64,000 nucleotides of DNA from UBA2589 sp038120095 (GTDB taxonomy: Bacteria > Gemmatimonadota > Gemmatimonadetes > Longimicrobiales > Gaopeijiaceae): assembly GCA_038120095.1 (NCBI GenBank), contig JAYOKZ010000015.1, positions 1 through 64,000 on the forward strand, given 5' to 3'. Of the stretch, positions 8,972 through 17,094 are shown piece after piece; positions within the stretch are counted from its first letter, which is position 1, and every line of letters starts with the position of its first letter. The notes beneath the pieces were generated by a model that was not told the DNA's origin, ran no database searches, and saw only the letters and a program-made list of their open reading frames with translations. The translations under genes were made by a program, and so were the position numbers.

Positions 8972-9139
8972 ATGGCTGAACCCGCAGCGAACGAAACCCG
9001 GCGCGATATCTCGCAGATTCCGGACTCCGAGAACGAAGCCCTGATCGATGCCGAGAAGACGTACAAGATCACGGTGATCAGTGCGCTTCTCTTCGGTCTC
9101 GCAGCCCTCTTCATCATCATGCGGACGAGGATGGGGTAA
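8972..9139 (+). CDS. 55-residue single-pass membrane protein upstream of oxidase subunit II
   Basis: An ATG-started frame of 55 codons fills the gap between the cytochrome c gene and coxB. It has a polar, acidic first half (about 30 residues) and one transmembrane segment (about residues 33-50), then a short basic tail (RTRMG). GGGCGAACTC precedes the start, and the next gene begins five bases after its stop, so it fits the operon well. Small accessory subunits are common in cytochrome oxidases, but I recognise no specific family; a role in assembly or stability is inference from position. Confidence 0.6.
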   Translation: MAEPAANETRRDISQIPDSENEALIDAEKTYKITVISALLFGLAALFIIMRTRMG

Positions 9140-9143
9140 CCCG

Positions 9144-9818
9144 ATGCTCGAATCTTTGCCTCAGGCGTCGACCTATGCGGCCGATATCGACAACCTGATT
9201 CTCTTCATCGGCATCATCGTGGGAGTCTGGTTCTTTCTGGCCGAAGGAATCTTCTTCTGGCTGATCTGGAAATTCCGAGCCAAGCCGGGAGAGAAGTCGC
9301 AGTATCTGGTCGGCAAGGAAAAGCACGTCAAGCAGTGGATCACGATCCCGCATGCGCTGGTCCTGGTGTGCGACGTCTTCATCGTGGTCGCCGCCGTCCG
9401 CGTGTGGTACGACGTCAAGCAACAGTTGCCCGAGCCGGATTCGACGATCCGGGTCATCGGGCAGCAGTGGGCGTGGACCTTCCAGCACCCGGGTGCCGAC
9501 AACGAGCTCGACACGGGTGACGACATCTTCACGGTCGGCGATCTGCACGTGGAGACGGAGAAGACGTACCACTTCCAGCTGCAGTCGCGGGACGTTCTCC
9601 ACTCATTCTCCGTCCCGGTCTTCCGCCTCAAGCAGGACGCGATCCCGGGGCGGTCGATCACGGGGTGGTTCACGCCGACTCAAACCGGCGAGTTCGACGT
9701 TCAGTGCGCAGAGATATGTGGCATCGGCCATGGTGTGATGGCCGCGAGGATCCACATCGAAGACGCCAACACGCACGCAGCGTGGATTTCCTCCGCGTCC
9801 GCAGCGACTACACCGTAG
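9144..9818 (+). CDS. coxB: Cytochrome c oxidase subunit II
   Basis: A 224-residue subunit II with two N-terminal transmembrane helices (about 17-40 and 69-88) and a periplasmic cupredoxin domain. The full CuA site is present: H153, C188, E190, C192, H196 and M199. CuA receives electrons from cytochrome c and passes them to subunit I. There is no cytochrome c domain fused to this subunit, unlike caa3 oxidases; the fusion is on the subunit IV gene instead. ATG 9144 is chosen because it lies just after the small membrane ORF and gives a normal N-terminus. Confidence 0.94.
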   Translation: MLESLPQASTYAADIDNLILFIGIIVGVWFFLAEGIFFWLIWKFRAKPGEKSQYLVGKEKHVKQWITIPHALVLVCDVFIVVAAVRVWYDVKQQLPEPDSTIRVIGQQWAWTFQHPGADNELDTGDDIFTVGDLHVETEKTYHFQLQSRDVLHSFSVPVFRLKQDAIPGRSITGWFTPTQTGEFDVQCAEICGIGHGVMAARIHIEDANTHAAWISSASAATTP

Positions 9819-9831
9819 AGGACGAAGTCAG

Positions 9832-11553
9832 ATGGCAGACACAGTAGCTGACGTCCACCAGCACGAAACGCACGGGCACGACGACCACCATCACGATCAG
9901 GGATGGGTTTCGAAGTACCTGCTCTCGACAGACCACAAGATCATCGGCATGCAGTACATGTTCACGGGCATGTTCATGGCCGTGATCGGTGGCTACATGG
10001 CGTACGTGTTCCGCATGCAGCTCGCCTTCCCGGGGATCTCCGTTCCCGGCTTCGGCCAGGTTTCGCCGGGTGAGTACAACGCGCTGATCACGAACCATGG
10101 CTCGATCATGATCTTCTGGGTGGCGATGCCTGTGCTGATCGCGGCCTTCGGGAACTTCCTGATCCCGCTGATGATCGGTGCGGACGACATGGTCTTCCCG
10201 CGGATCAATCGCCTCTCCTTTCAGGTGTTCTTCCTGAGTTCGGTCGTCCTGCTCCTGTCCCTCTTCGTCGAGGGCGGCGGGTTCGGTGGCGCCTGGACCT
10301 CATACCCCCCGCTGTCGGCGAACGGCGACTACAACCAGACCGCGCTGGGAGCCACGCTCTGGCTCACCGCCGTGGGTCTGGAGTTCGTGGCATTCCTCCT
10401 GGGTGGTATCAACTTCATCACCACCCTGATGAACTCCCGCGCCCCCGGCATGCGCGCGTATGACATCCCCCTGGTATGCTGGATGATCGTGATCGCGAGC
10501 ATCCTGTTCATGCTGTCGGTCGGGCCGCTCCTTGCCGGCGCGGTGATGCTGCTCTTCGATCAGACGCTGAACACCGGCTTCTACGACCCCGCGCGCGGCG
10601 GAGATCCCATCCTGTGGCAGCACCTCTTCTGGTTCTTTGGTCACCCTGAGGTCTACGTCGTTCTGCTTCCCGCGATCGGGATCACGGTCGACGTCATGGC
10701 GACCTTCGCTCGGAAGAAGATCTTCGGCTACAAGATGGTCCTGTACACGGCGGTCGCGACTGGTGTGCTGAGCTTCTTCGTGTGGGCCCACCACCAGTTC
10801 ATTGCCGGGATCGACCCGCGGATGGCCAACGTGTTCACGATCACGACGCTGCTGATCTCGGTCCCGATCGCGGAGATGCTGTTTGTCATGATCGCGACCC
10901 TGTACGGGGGCTCGATTCAGCTGACGACTCCAATGCTGTGGGCGCTCTCCTTCATGGCGGAATTCCTCATCGGCGGAGTCACCGGGATTTTCCTCGGAGC
11001 GAGTGGCGCGGACATCTACTTCCATGACACGTACTTCGTGCTGGCGCACTTCCACTACACGTTCTTCCCGATCGCAATCATCGGCACGTTCTGTGCCTTC
11101 ACGTACTGGTTCCCGAAGATGTTCGGGAGGATGATGAACGACACCCTCGGCAAGATCCACTTCTGGGGAACCATCATCCCGTTCAACTTCATCTTCATCC
11201 CGCTCTTCGTGCTGGGAATGGGCGGTCAGCACCGCCGCATCTACAACTTCCAGCACTTCCCCGAGATCGCGGGTCCCGAGTACTTCCAGCTTCGTCAGCT
11301 CGCGACGATCTCGCTGCTGATCATGCTCGCGTTCCAGCTGGTCTTCTTCTACAACGTGATCGTGAGCTGGATGCGCGGCGAAAAGGCGGGCAAGAACCCG
11401 TGGAAGGCGAACACGCTGGAATGGTCGACGGAGTCACCCCCACCGCACGGCAACTGGCCGGTGGATGAGCTCCCGACCGTCTACCGGGGGCCGTACGAGT
11501 ACGGTCATCCGGACCGTGAAGAGGACTACTGGCCCCAACACCTCCCTGGCTGA
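9832..11553 (+). CDS. coxA: Cytochrome c oxidase subunit I (type A haem-copper oxidase)
   Basis: A 573-residue twelve-helix catalytic subunit that reduces oxygen to water and pumps protons. Haem and copper ligands are all visible: H89, H271, H320 and H321 for CuB and low-spin haem, and H406 and H408 for the two haems. The GHPEVY motif (H271, E273, Y275) gives the crosslinked His-Tyr and the D-channel glutamate of type A1 enzymes. The cytosolic N-terminus is unusually His-rich (seven His between residues 9 and 21). The gene is followed by subunit III with a one-base overlap. Confidence 0.96.
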   Translation: MADTVADVHQHETHGHDDHHHDQGWVSKYLLSTDHKIIGMQYMFTGMFMAVIGGYMAYVFRMQLAFPGISVPGFGQVSPGEYNALITNHGSIMIFWVAMPVLIAAFGNFLIPLMIGADDMVFPRINRLSFQVFFLSSVVLLLSLFVEGGGFGGAWTSYPPLSANGDYNQTALGATLWLTAVGLEFVAFLLGGINFITTLMNSRAPGMRAYDIPLVCWMIVIASILFMLSVGPLLAGAVMLLFDQTLNTGFYDPARGGDPILWQHLFWFFGHPEVYVVLLPAIGITVDVMATFARKKIFGYKMVLYTAVATGVLSFFVWAHHQFIAGIDPRMANVFTITTLLISVPIAEMLFVMIATLYGGSIQLTTPMLWALSFMAEFLIGGVTGIFLGASGADIYFHDTYFVLAHFHYTFFPIAIIGTFCAFTYWFPKMFGRMMNDTLGKIHFWGTIIPFNFIFIPLFVLGMGGQHRRIYNFQHFPEIAGPEYFQLRQLATISLLIMLAFQLVFFYNVIVSWMRGEKAGKNPWKANTLEWSTESPPPHGNWPVDELPTVYRGPYEYGHPDREEDYWPQHLPG

Positions 11554-12131
11554 TGGCACACGCAAGACCGATTGCAACGACCCGCAGCGCCACCGGGATT
11601 CCGACACCGCGCCTGGCGGTATGGTGGATCCTCGCGTCCGAGGTGGTCATCTTCGGCGGCCTTCTCGGCGTCTACCTCATGCACCGCATCGGCCATCCGG
11701 AGTGGGCGGAGGCTGCATCCCACACTCAGACGTGGATCGGGGCCATCAACACGTTCGTGTTGCTGACGTCCAGTTTCACGTGCGTGCTCGCTCACCAGGC
11801 GGCGGAGAAGGGGAACGGAAAGGAGGCGGCGAAGCTTCTGGGCTTCACCATCCTCGGCGCGCTGATGTTCCTCATGATCAAGTCGTACGAGTGGACGACC
11901 GAGATCCTGGCCGGGTACACGATCACGTCGAACACCTTCTGGTCGTTCTACTACACCGCTGCGGGCCTCCACGCGCTCCACGTGATCGCGGGGGCGATCA
12001 TCATGGGGTTCGTGGCCGTGGATGCCTTCCGCGGCCGTGAGCTGCACCGCGTCGAAATCATCGGCATTTATTGGCACTTCGTCGACGTGGTCTGGATTTT
12101 CCTTTTCCCGCTTCTCTACATCGCGAAGTAG
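11553..12131 (+). CDS. coxC: Cytochrome c oxidase subunit III (first copy)
   Basis: A 192-residue five-helix subunit III. Family marks are ASEVVIFGG in the first helix and YWHFVDVVWIFLFPLLY at the end. Subunit III stabilises the catalytic core and the D-pathway. The ATG overlaps the coxA stop by one base (TGATG). A second subunit III-type gene follows 0.8 kb downstream, so this operon has two. The length is that of the short bacterial form without the two extra helices. Confidence 0.92.
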   Translation: MAHARPIATTRSATGIPTPRLAVWWILASEVVIFGGLLGVYLMHRIGHPEWAEAASHTQTWIGAINTFVLLTSSFTCVLAHQAAEKGNGKEAAKLLGFTILGALMFLMIKSYEWTTEILAGYTITSNTFWSFYYTAAGLHALHVIAGAIIMGFVAVDAFRGRELHRVEIIGIYWHFVDVVWIFLFPLLYIAK

Positions 12132-12136
12132 GCGAC

Positions 12137-12862
12137 ATGTCCGAGAACAACGAGCATCACGACGAGCACGGTCACGACGCCGGGCATCACGTCAATTATT
12201 TCAAGATCTATGTGATCCTTCTGATCCTCTTCCTGATCTCGGTGGTGGGTCCGGAGGTCGGAGAGGCCACCGGACTTCGCTGGATCACCCTGATCACGGC
12301 CTTCGGGATTGCCGTCGTGAAGGCGCGGCTTGTCGTGAACAACTTCATGCATCTTGCGTGGGAAAAGCGCATCATGAAGTGGGTGCTGGCCACGTCGCTG
12401 GTCTTGATGCTGATCATGGTTTCGGGCATCTCACCCGATGTCATGAACCATGAGGGTCAGCGGTGGGAGAACATCGCGGCCAAGGCCGAGGTCGAGCGCG
12501 GTCTCGCGTACGCGGCAGGGTACGCGGAGGAGGAGAGCGAGGCTGAGCCCGAGGTGATGGTTGCGGCGGCTTTCAGTGCGGAATCGTCGTTCGGACAGAT
12601 TTGCGCCACGTGCCACGGGGTCGGCGGGGCAGGGGACGGAGCTGCGGGTGCTGCTCTGAATCCACCTCCGGCCAATTTCACCGATCCGGCTTTCTGGGCT
12701 GACCCGGCGAGGGATCGGGATCGAGTGATCACGGTGATTCGCGACGGTGCCGCCGCTGTGGGAGGTTCCGCGCTCATGGCGCCGTGGGGTGCCCTGTACA
12801 CCGAGGAGCAGCTCGAGCAGGTCGCGGACTATGTGATGTCGTTCCGTCCCGACGCGGACTGA
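12137..12862 (+). CDS. Oxidase subunit IV fused to a cytochrome c domain
   Basis: A 241-residue fusion. Residues about 20-97 form the three hydrophobic segments of a prokaryotic oxidase subunit IV (caa3/bo3 CtaF/CyoD type). After an acidic linker comes a class I cytochrome c domain with CATCH (C156-H160) and a likely Met ligand M214 in ALMAPWG. The N-terminus is His-rich (six His in residues 7-18). In caa3 oxidases the cytochrome usually sits on subunit II; here it is on subunit IV, which would place the electron entry site at a different edge of the complex. ATG 12137 is chosen over an upstream start at 12071 that would overlap subunit III by 61 bases. Confidence 0.85.
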   Translation: MSENNEHHDEHGHDAGHHVNYFKIYVILLILFLISVVGPEVGEATGLRWITLITAFGIAVVKARLVVNNFMHLAWEKRIMKWVLATSLVLMLIMVSGISPDVMNHEGQRWENIAAKAEVERGLAYAAGYAEEESEAEPEVMVAAAFSAESSFGQICATCHGVGGAGDGAAGAALNPPPANFTDPAFWADPARDRDRVITVIRDGAAAVGGSALMAPWGALYTEEQLEQVADYVMSFRPDAD

Positions 12863-12927
12863 TCCGACGAACGAGTGCCCGGCATCGGTGTAACTGAAGA
12901 CGGCCTGGAATCACCCACACTGGTTAC

Positions 12928-13521
12928 ATGAGTACAGAGTCTGCCGCCATGCCCGCACGCGGGCCCGCGAAACGCGAGCCGATCGTCCCGAACGGCGTCC
13001 TCGGCATGGTGATCTTCATATTCACGGAGGTCATGTTCTTCTCCGGACTGATCTCCGCCCACACGATCGTCAAGTCGCAAGCGGCCGGGCAGATGTGGCC
13101 GCCGTACGGCCAGCCGAGGCTTCCCATCGAGGAGACGGCGCTCAATTCGCTCGCGCTTCTGGTGAGCGGGATGGTGCTCGTCTTCACGTGGTTCGCCTTC
13201 AAGCGGGAGGCTGGCCAGGCACGCATACCGCTCCTCATCACGATCGTCCTTGGTGGCATCTTCGTGGGCTTTCAGGGCTCCGAGTGGGCGGCCCTGCTTG
13301 CTGATGGTCTCACGATGCAGTCCAGCTCCTACGGTGGTTTTTTCTACCTCATCGTCGGATCTCACGCGATCCACGCGGTGGGTGCGCTGGTTGCGCTCCT
13401 CTGGGCCTATGACCGGTTGAACAAGGACGAGCTTCGCTCGAGTCAGTTGGCCACCGTCTCCGCGTTCTGGTATTTCGTCGTGCTCGTGTGGCCGATCCTC
13501 TATTGGCAGGTGTACCTGTGA
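12928..13521 (+). CDS. Haem-copper oxidase subunit III (second copy)
   Basis: A 197-residue subunit III homologue with five hydrophobic segments. Typical pieces are FIFTEVMFFSGL near residue 30, GSHAIHAVGALVALL in the fourth helix and FWYFVVLVWPILYW at the end. It is clearly diverged from the copy at 11553-12131, so the operon carries two subunit III-type proteins. They may both bind the same core, or this may be a partner for another oxidase. A 65-base gap separates it from the subunit IV fusion, and it overlaps the next small gene by one base. Confidence 0.87.
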   Translation: MSTESAAMPARGPAKREPIVPNGVLGMVIFIFTEVMFFSGLISAHTIVKSQAAGQMWPPYGQPRLPIEETALNSLALLVSGMVLVFTWFAFKREAGQARIPLLITIVLGGIFVGFQGSEWAALLADGLTMQSSSYGGFFYLIVGSHAIHAVGALVALLWAYDRLNKDELRSSQLATVSAFWYFVVLVWPILYWQVYL

Positions 13522-13757
13522 TGCGTCTCCTCCCGTTGGCGGGTCTGGCCATGCTCGGCATGGCGGTGCTCCCCGAATCGGTCTGGGCGTGCCCCGTGTG
13601 CTTCGACTCGAGCGACGAGAACCGTCAGGCCTTCATCGCGACGACGGCGTTTCTGAGTCTTCTGCCACTCGGGATGGTTGCCGGAGCAGGGCTGTATGTT
13701 CGGAAGCGATCGCGCGATGTGCGTGAGGACTCGTCCACGTCAGACTCTCTGGACTGA
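13521..13757 (+). CDS. 78-residue exported CPVC-motif membrane protein
   Basis: A small protein that begins with a hydrophobic export segment (residues 1-22), then a CPVCF motif just after the cleavage site (SVWACPVC), a polar stretch, and a C-terminal transmembrane helix. The CxxC in the periplasm could bind a metal or take part in thiol exchange needed to build CuA or attach haem; that is inference from its place at the end of the oxidase operon. The start overlaps the subunit III stop by one base (TGATG), which decides it against the upstream codon at 13488. Confidence 0.6.
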   Translation: MRLLPLAGLAMLGMAVLPESVWACPVCFDSSDENRQAFIATTAFLSLLPLGMVAGAGLYVRKRSRDVREDSSTSDSLD

Positions 13758-13807
13758 CGCCGTTCGCACGCGGCTTGTCCTTCGTGTGAGGTCTATCTAA
13801 CCTCCCT

Positions 13808-13970
13808 CGCGGCACATCTCGGAAGCCGGTGTGATTCCGGCGCGGTCCCGCCACTGTGTTGGGTTTGGTCTGAGAATCTTTCCGACCAGAACGGACGCTC
13901 ACGAAGAGCCACTGGGTTTCGACCCGGGAAGGCGAGCGCTCCGGCCCTGAGCCAGGAGACCTGTGCCGCG
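13808..13970 (+). promoter_or_regulatory. Cobalamin riboswitch upstream of btuFCD
   Basis: The region carries the conserved cobalamin aptamer parts in order: GGAAGCCGGTGTGATTCCGG, GCGGTCCCGCCACTGT (about 13841-13857), GGGAAGGCGAGCG and the B12-box-like GCCAGGAGACCTG (13951-13963). The closing P1 stem is perfect over nine bases: CGCGGCACA (13808-13816) with TGTGCCGCG (13962-13970). It ends about 32 bases before the btuF start, so control is probably by hiding the ribosome-binding site. High adenosylcobalamin should reduce uptake-gene expression. Confidence 0.93.
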
Positions 13971-14002
13971 GGATGTTGCTGTCCTTCGGTCGAGAGAACC
14001 AC

Positions 14003-14953
14003 ATGGATTCTGGGATTCGGGAGAGGCAGGCCCTCGTGTCGTGCCGAGCCCGCCGCCGTGACCTGCGGCCGCGCTTCGTCAGCGGGTTTCTCTGTGCTGC
14101 CGCGCTCGCGGCCTGCGGAAACGCACCGGATCATGGTGCGCTGCCCATGTCGGAACGTGCGGAGCCGCTCGAGGCGGCCAGAGTGGTCAGCCTGGTTCCG
14201 TCGCTCGCCGAGCTGCTCGTATCGATCGGTGCCGGTGACCTGATCGTTGCTCGCACGGACTACGACAGCCATCCCGCCCTGTTGACCCTTCCATCGGTTG
14301 GAGGGGGACTTGATCCGAACCTCGAAGCACTCGTTGATCTCGACGTCGACGTGGTCCTGATGCCTGAAGGGCGGGAGATGCCCGAGCTTGCCGCGCGCCT
14401 GGGTGACCTGGGGATATCTGCGGTCGGGTTTCGGACGGAGACGGTCGTGGACCTCTACGATTCCATCGATCGCCTGGGGGCCCTGGTCGGACGAGAGGCG
14501 GCAGCGCAGATGCTCGCCGACGACATCTCGGCGAGTCTCCGGGAGGTTGAGCTCCGCGTCGCGGACGAGCCGGCCGTGTCGGTCATGTACGTGATCTGGT
14601 CCGACCCCCCGATGACGACCGCTGCGGGGTCGTATGTCGATGACCTGATCACCATCGCCGGTGGGCGAAACGTGTTCGCCGATGCACCAGGACGCTGGCC
14701 GAACGTCGGATACGAATCGATCGTACAGCGCAATCCCACGTTCCTCGTGTGGCCTCGCAGCAGTACGTCCGACGTCACTCTCGACGTTATTCAGCAGTTG
14801 CCGGGATGGCGAGATCTCGAAGCTGTGCAGCACGGGAGGGTGGTCTTTGTGGACTCGGACCGTTTCAATCGCCCGGGTCCGGATCTGGGTGTCGCTGCCC
14901 GTGATCTCGCGAGCGCCCTGCATCCCGATGTTTTTTCTGGCATGAAGCCGTGA
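14003..14953 (+). CDS. btuF: Cobalamin ABC transporter substrate-binding lipoprotein
   Basis: A 316-residue periplasmic binding protein of the TroA/BtuF fold, with VVSLVPSLAELL at the start of the first lobe and a long connecting helix. The lipobox is LAAC (C38), after a long basic N-terminus, so it is a membrane-anchored receptor that hands corrinoids to BtuCD. The cobalamin assignment rests on the riboswitch just upstream and the btuC and btuD genes after it; iron-siderophore binding proteins share the fold. ATG 14003 is chosen because it lies after the riboswitch and has GAGAGAA upstream; the codon at 13973 overlaps the aptamer. Confidence 0.87.
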   Translation: MDSGIRERQALVSCRARRRDLRPRFVSGFLCAAALAACGNAPDHGALPMSERAEPLEAARVVSLVPSLAELLVSIGAGDLIVARTDYDSHPALLTLPSVGGGLDPNLEALVDLDVDVVLMPEGREMPELAARLGDLGISAVGFRTETVVDLYDSIDRLGALVGREAAAQMLADDISASLREVELRVADEPAVSVMYVIWSDPPMTTAAGSYVDDLITIAGGRNVFADAPGRWPNVGYESIVQRNPTFLVWPRSSTSDVTLDVIQQLPGWRDLEAVQHGRVVFVDSDRFNRPGPDLGVAARDLASALHPDVFSGMKP

Positions 14954-15945
14954 CCCGGCAGGCCGCGTTGCTGTTCGGCCTCTTCGGGTCGTTCGTGGCG
15001 GCGGTCGGTATCGCCCTGATGGTGGGTGCGGTCGGCCTTTCCGTCCCCGACGTCGCTGCGGCGCTTCGTGGCGCAGCGGACGCTCAGACCCAGACGATTG
15101 TCACCGGACTGAGGCTCCCCAGAGTTCTACTCGCGGCCGAAGTCGGTGCCGGTCTTGCTGTCGCGGGGGCGGTGTTTCAGGCCCTGCTGCGGAACCCCCT
15201 CGCTGAACCTTATGTGCTCGGTGTGTCGAGTGGGGCTGCCGTCGGGGCTGTGGTGGCGATCGTCTTCGGTTTCACGACCGTGTCGCTGCTGGCCCTGCCG
15301 ATCGCCGCATTCATCGGTGCAGCGGCCGCGATCACCCTCGTCCTGGCCATGGCTGCAGCTGCGGGTCGTGGTCTGGACACCCACGTCCTTCTTCTGGCCG
15401 GCGTCGTGATCGGCGCGTTCTTCAACGCCCTGATTCTGCTGCTCGTGAACTTTGCCGATCTCGAGACCTTCCGGGCGGCCATGCTGTGGATCATGGGTTC
15501 GTTCAGCGGTGCCTCGACTGAGGGAGTCGTCACTGTGGGGTCCTGGGTCATCCCCGCTCTCGTGGGACTCAGCCTGCTCGCGCGGCCGCTCAATCTGTTG
15601 TCCGTCGGGGAGCAGAGTGCGTTCCATCTCGGTGTCGATGTCTCTCGACTCAAGCTCCTGCTGTACGTTGGCACCTCGCTGGTCGTGGGTGTGTGTGTCG
15701 CCGGATCCGGCGCGATCGGCTTCGTGGGTCTGGTCGTGCCGCATGCCCTCCGGCTCGTCGGCGGGAGTGATCATCGCTGGCTCCTCCCCGCATGTGCACT
15801 CGCAGGCGCGACCTTCCTTGTTTTCGCCGACACCATTGCCCGCACGGTGGTCGCGCCCGCCGAACTTCCCGTGGGTGTCGTCACCGCGCTCGCGGGCGTC
15901 CCCGTCTTCCTGTGGCTGCTGATTCGTCACGAGGAGGGCGCGTGA
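14950..15945 (+). CDS. btuC: Cobalamin ABC transporter permease (FecCD family)
   Basis: A 331-residue inner-membrane permease of the FecCD/BtuC family with about ten hydrophobic segments. The family marks AGAVFQALLRNPLAEPYVLG (about residues 75-94) and FVGLVVPHALRL near the end are present. It forms the homodimeric channel for the binding protein and ATPase encoded on each side. The GTG start overlaps the btuF stop by four bases, and the stop overlaps the btuD start, so the three are translated together under the riboswitch at 13808. Confidence 0.92.
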   Translation: MTRQAALLFGLFGSFVAAVGIALMVGAVGLSVPDVAAALRGAADAQTQTIVTGLRLPRVLLAAEVGAGLAVAGAVFQALLRNPLAEPYVLGVSSGAAVGAVVAIVFGFTTVSLLALPIAAFIGAAAAITLVLAMAAAAGRGLDTHVLLLAGVVIGAFFNALILLLVNFADLETFRAAMLWIMGSFSGASTEGVVTVGSWVIPALVGLSLLARPLNLLSVGEQSAFHLGVDVSRLKLLLYVGTSLVVGVCVAGSGAIGFVGLVVPHALRLVGGSDHRWLLPACALAGATFLVFADTIARTVVAPAELPVGVVTALAGVPVFLWLLIRHEEGA

Positions 15946-16760
15946 GTCTCTTCGAGCTCCGGGATATTTCGTACTCCTACCCGTCGTCCGCCCGCCCTGC
16001 TCTCGAAGAGGTGTCGTTGGGTGTGGCGGAGGGGTCGCTCTGTGCCTTCATCGGTCCGAATGGATCCGGAAAGTCCACGTTATTGCGCGTCATGCTGGGG
16101 GAACTCTCGCCCACGGCCGGTTCGGTCGCGTACGCCGGTCGGGTACCTGATTCGTGGAATAGACGCGAGATCGCTACGCGAATCGCCTTCGTACCGCAGG
16201 CCGAGCCGATGGCATTCCCGATGACGGTGAAGGCCCTGGTCGAGATGGGGCGGTATCCCCACACCGGGATTCTGGGCCGAATGGGATCGAACGACCGAGC
16301 TGCGATCGATCAGGCTATGGAGCGTGCAGGTGTGGCAGATCTGGCGGCACGCAGTATTCGAAACCTGTCGGGCGGGGAGCGTCAGCGGGCTCGGATTGCA
16401 CGAGCACTGGCTCAGGAGCCCAGCGTTCTCGTGCTGGACGAGCCCACAGCCGCACTCGATCTGCACTTCGAGATGGAGACCTTCGAGCTGATGCGCGAAC
16501 TCACCGAGGAGCGCGCCTTCACGGTGATCGTCGCGACGCACAACCTGAATCTGGCATCGCGGTACGCTTCTCGACTCGTCCTGCTCGCGGACGGTCGGGT
16601 TGAGGCGATGGGTTGCCCTGACGAGGTCATGACCGCTGATACGATCAGTCGCGTGTACCGTTGGCCAGTCATCGTTTCGCCGCTCGACGAGGAGGGCTCG
16701 GGGCGCGGAATGCCGCAGGTGGTGCCCCTGTCCTCGGGCTCCCCGAACGCGGCCGGTTGA
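15942..16760 (+). CDS. btuD: Cobalamin ABC transporter ATP-binding protein
   Basis: A 272-residue ABC ATPase. Walker A is GPNGSGKST (G38-T46), the signature is LSGGERQRAR (from L142), Walker B ends in LVLDEPTAALD (D166, E167) and the switch His is H200. It drives corrinoid import through BtuC. The GTG at 15942 is chosen since it overlaps the btuC stop by four bases; the upstream in-frame codons from 15792 lie inside btuC in another frame. About 45 residues follow the core domain, a usual BtuD length. A 334-base gap with a second riboswitch separates it from btuB. Confidence 0.93.
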   Translation: MSLFELRDISYSYPSSARPALEEVSLGVAEGSLCAFIGPNGSGKSTLLRVMLGELSPTAGSVAYAGRVPDSWNRREIATRIAFVPQAEPMAFPMTVKALVEMGRYPHTGILGRMGSNDRAAIDQAMERAGVADLAARSIRNLSGGERQRARIARALAQEPSVLVLDEPTAALDLHFEMETFELMRELTEERAFTVIVATHNLNLASRYASRLVLLADGRVEAMGCPDEVMTADTISRVYRWPVIVSPLDEEGSGRGMPQVVPLSSGSPNAAG

Positions 16761-16805
16761 CACCCCGCCTGAGACCGTACAACCTCCGGATACAATTCGA
16801 ATGCG

Positions 16806-16956
16806 GGTGGGTCAAAGGGAAGCCGGTGTGAGTCCGGCGCGGCCCCGCCACTGTCAGAGGTCCGGTTCAGCCGGAACGTCGGCTCTCGATGCCACTGGGG
16901 AGAGATTCCTGGGAAGGCGAGCAGGGACGGCCTCGAGCCAGGAGACCTGACCCACC
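16806..16956 (+). promoter_or_regulatory. Cobalamin riboswitch upstream of btuB
   Basis: A second cobalamin aptamer, in the 334-base gap between btuD and btuB. It has GGAAGCCGGTGTGAGTCCGG, GCGGCCCCGCCACTGT (about 16839-16854), GGGAAGGCGAGCA and GCCAGGAGACCTGA (16937-16950). The P1 stem GGTGGGTCA (16806-16814) pairs with TGACCCACC (16948-16956). It is followed by 138 bases of leader before btuB, longer than the leader of the first riboswitch, which leaves room for a separate expression platform (see the hairpin at 17067-17080). Confidence 0.93.
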
Positions 16957-17066
16957 GGCACCCCAATCAGGTCGCCGAAGGGGCGTCCGGGGCGGTCGAC
17001 GTCGGCGTTTCCTGAATCTCGCGACGGCGTTCCCGGCCTCGCCGTTCTCTCGTCGGCTGCTTCGCC

Positions 17067-17080
17067 CCCACGCGGGTGGG
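17067..17080 (+). promoter_or_regulatory. Candidate anti-Shine-Dalgarno platform hairpin of the btuB riboswitch
   Basis: CCCAC (17067-17071) and GTGGG (17076-17080) can form a short hairpin ending directly at the btuB Shine-Dalgarno AAGGAG (17081-17086). The segment GGTGGG (17075-17080) copies part of the 5' side of the riboswitch P1 stem and can instead pair with CCCACC (16951-16956), the 3' side of P1. The two pairings exclude each other, as expected for a ligand-controlled platform. This is a structure inferred by eye only. Confidence 0.4.
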
Positions 17081-17094
17081 AAGGAGAAGATGCG

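Noticed and set aside
15792..15941. An extended btuD N-terminus from 15792
   Set aside because: The 50 extra residues are Arg-rich and lie inside btuC in another frame; GTG 15942 has the typical 4-base overlap.
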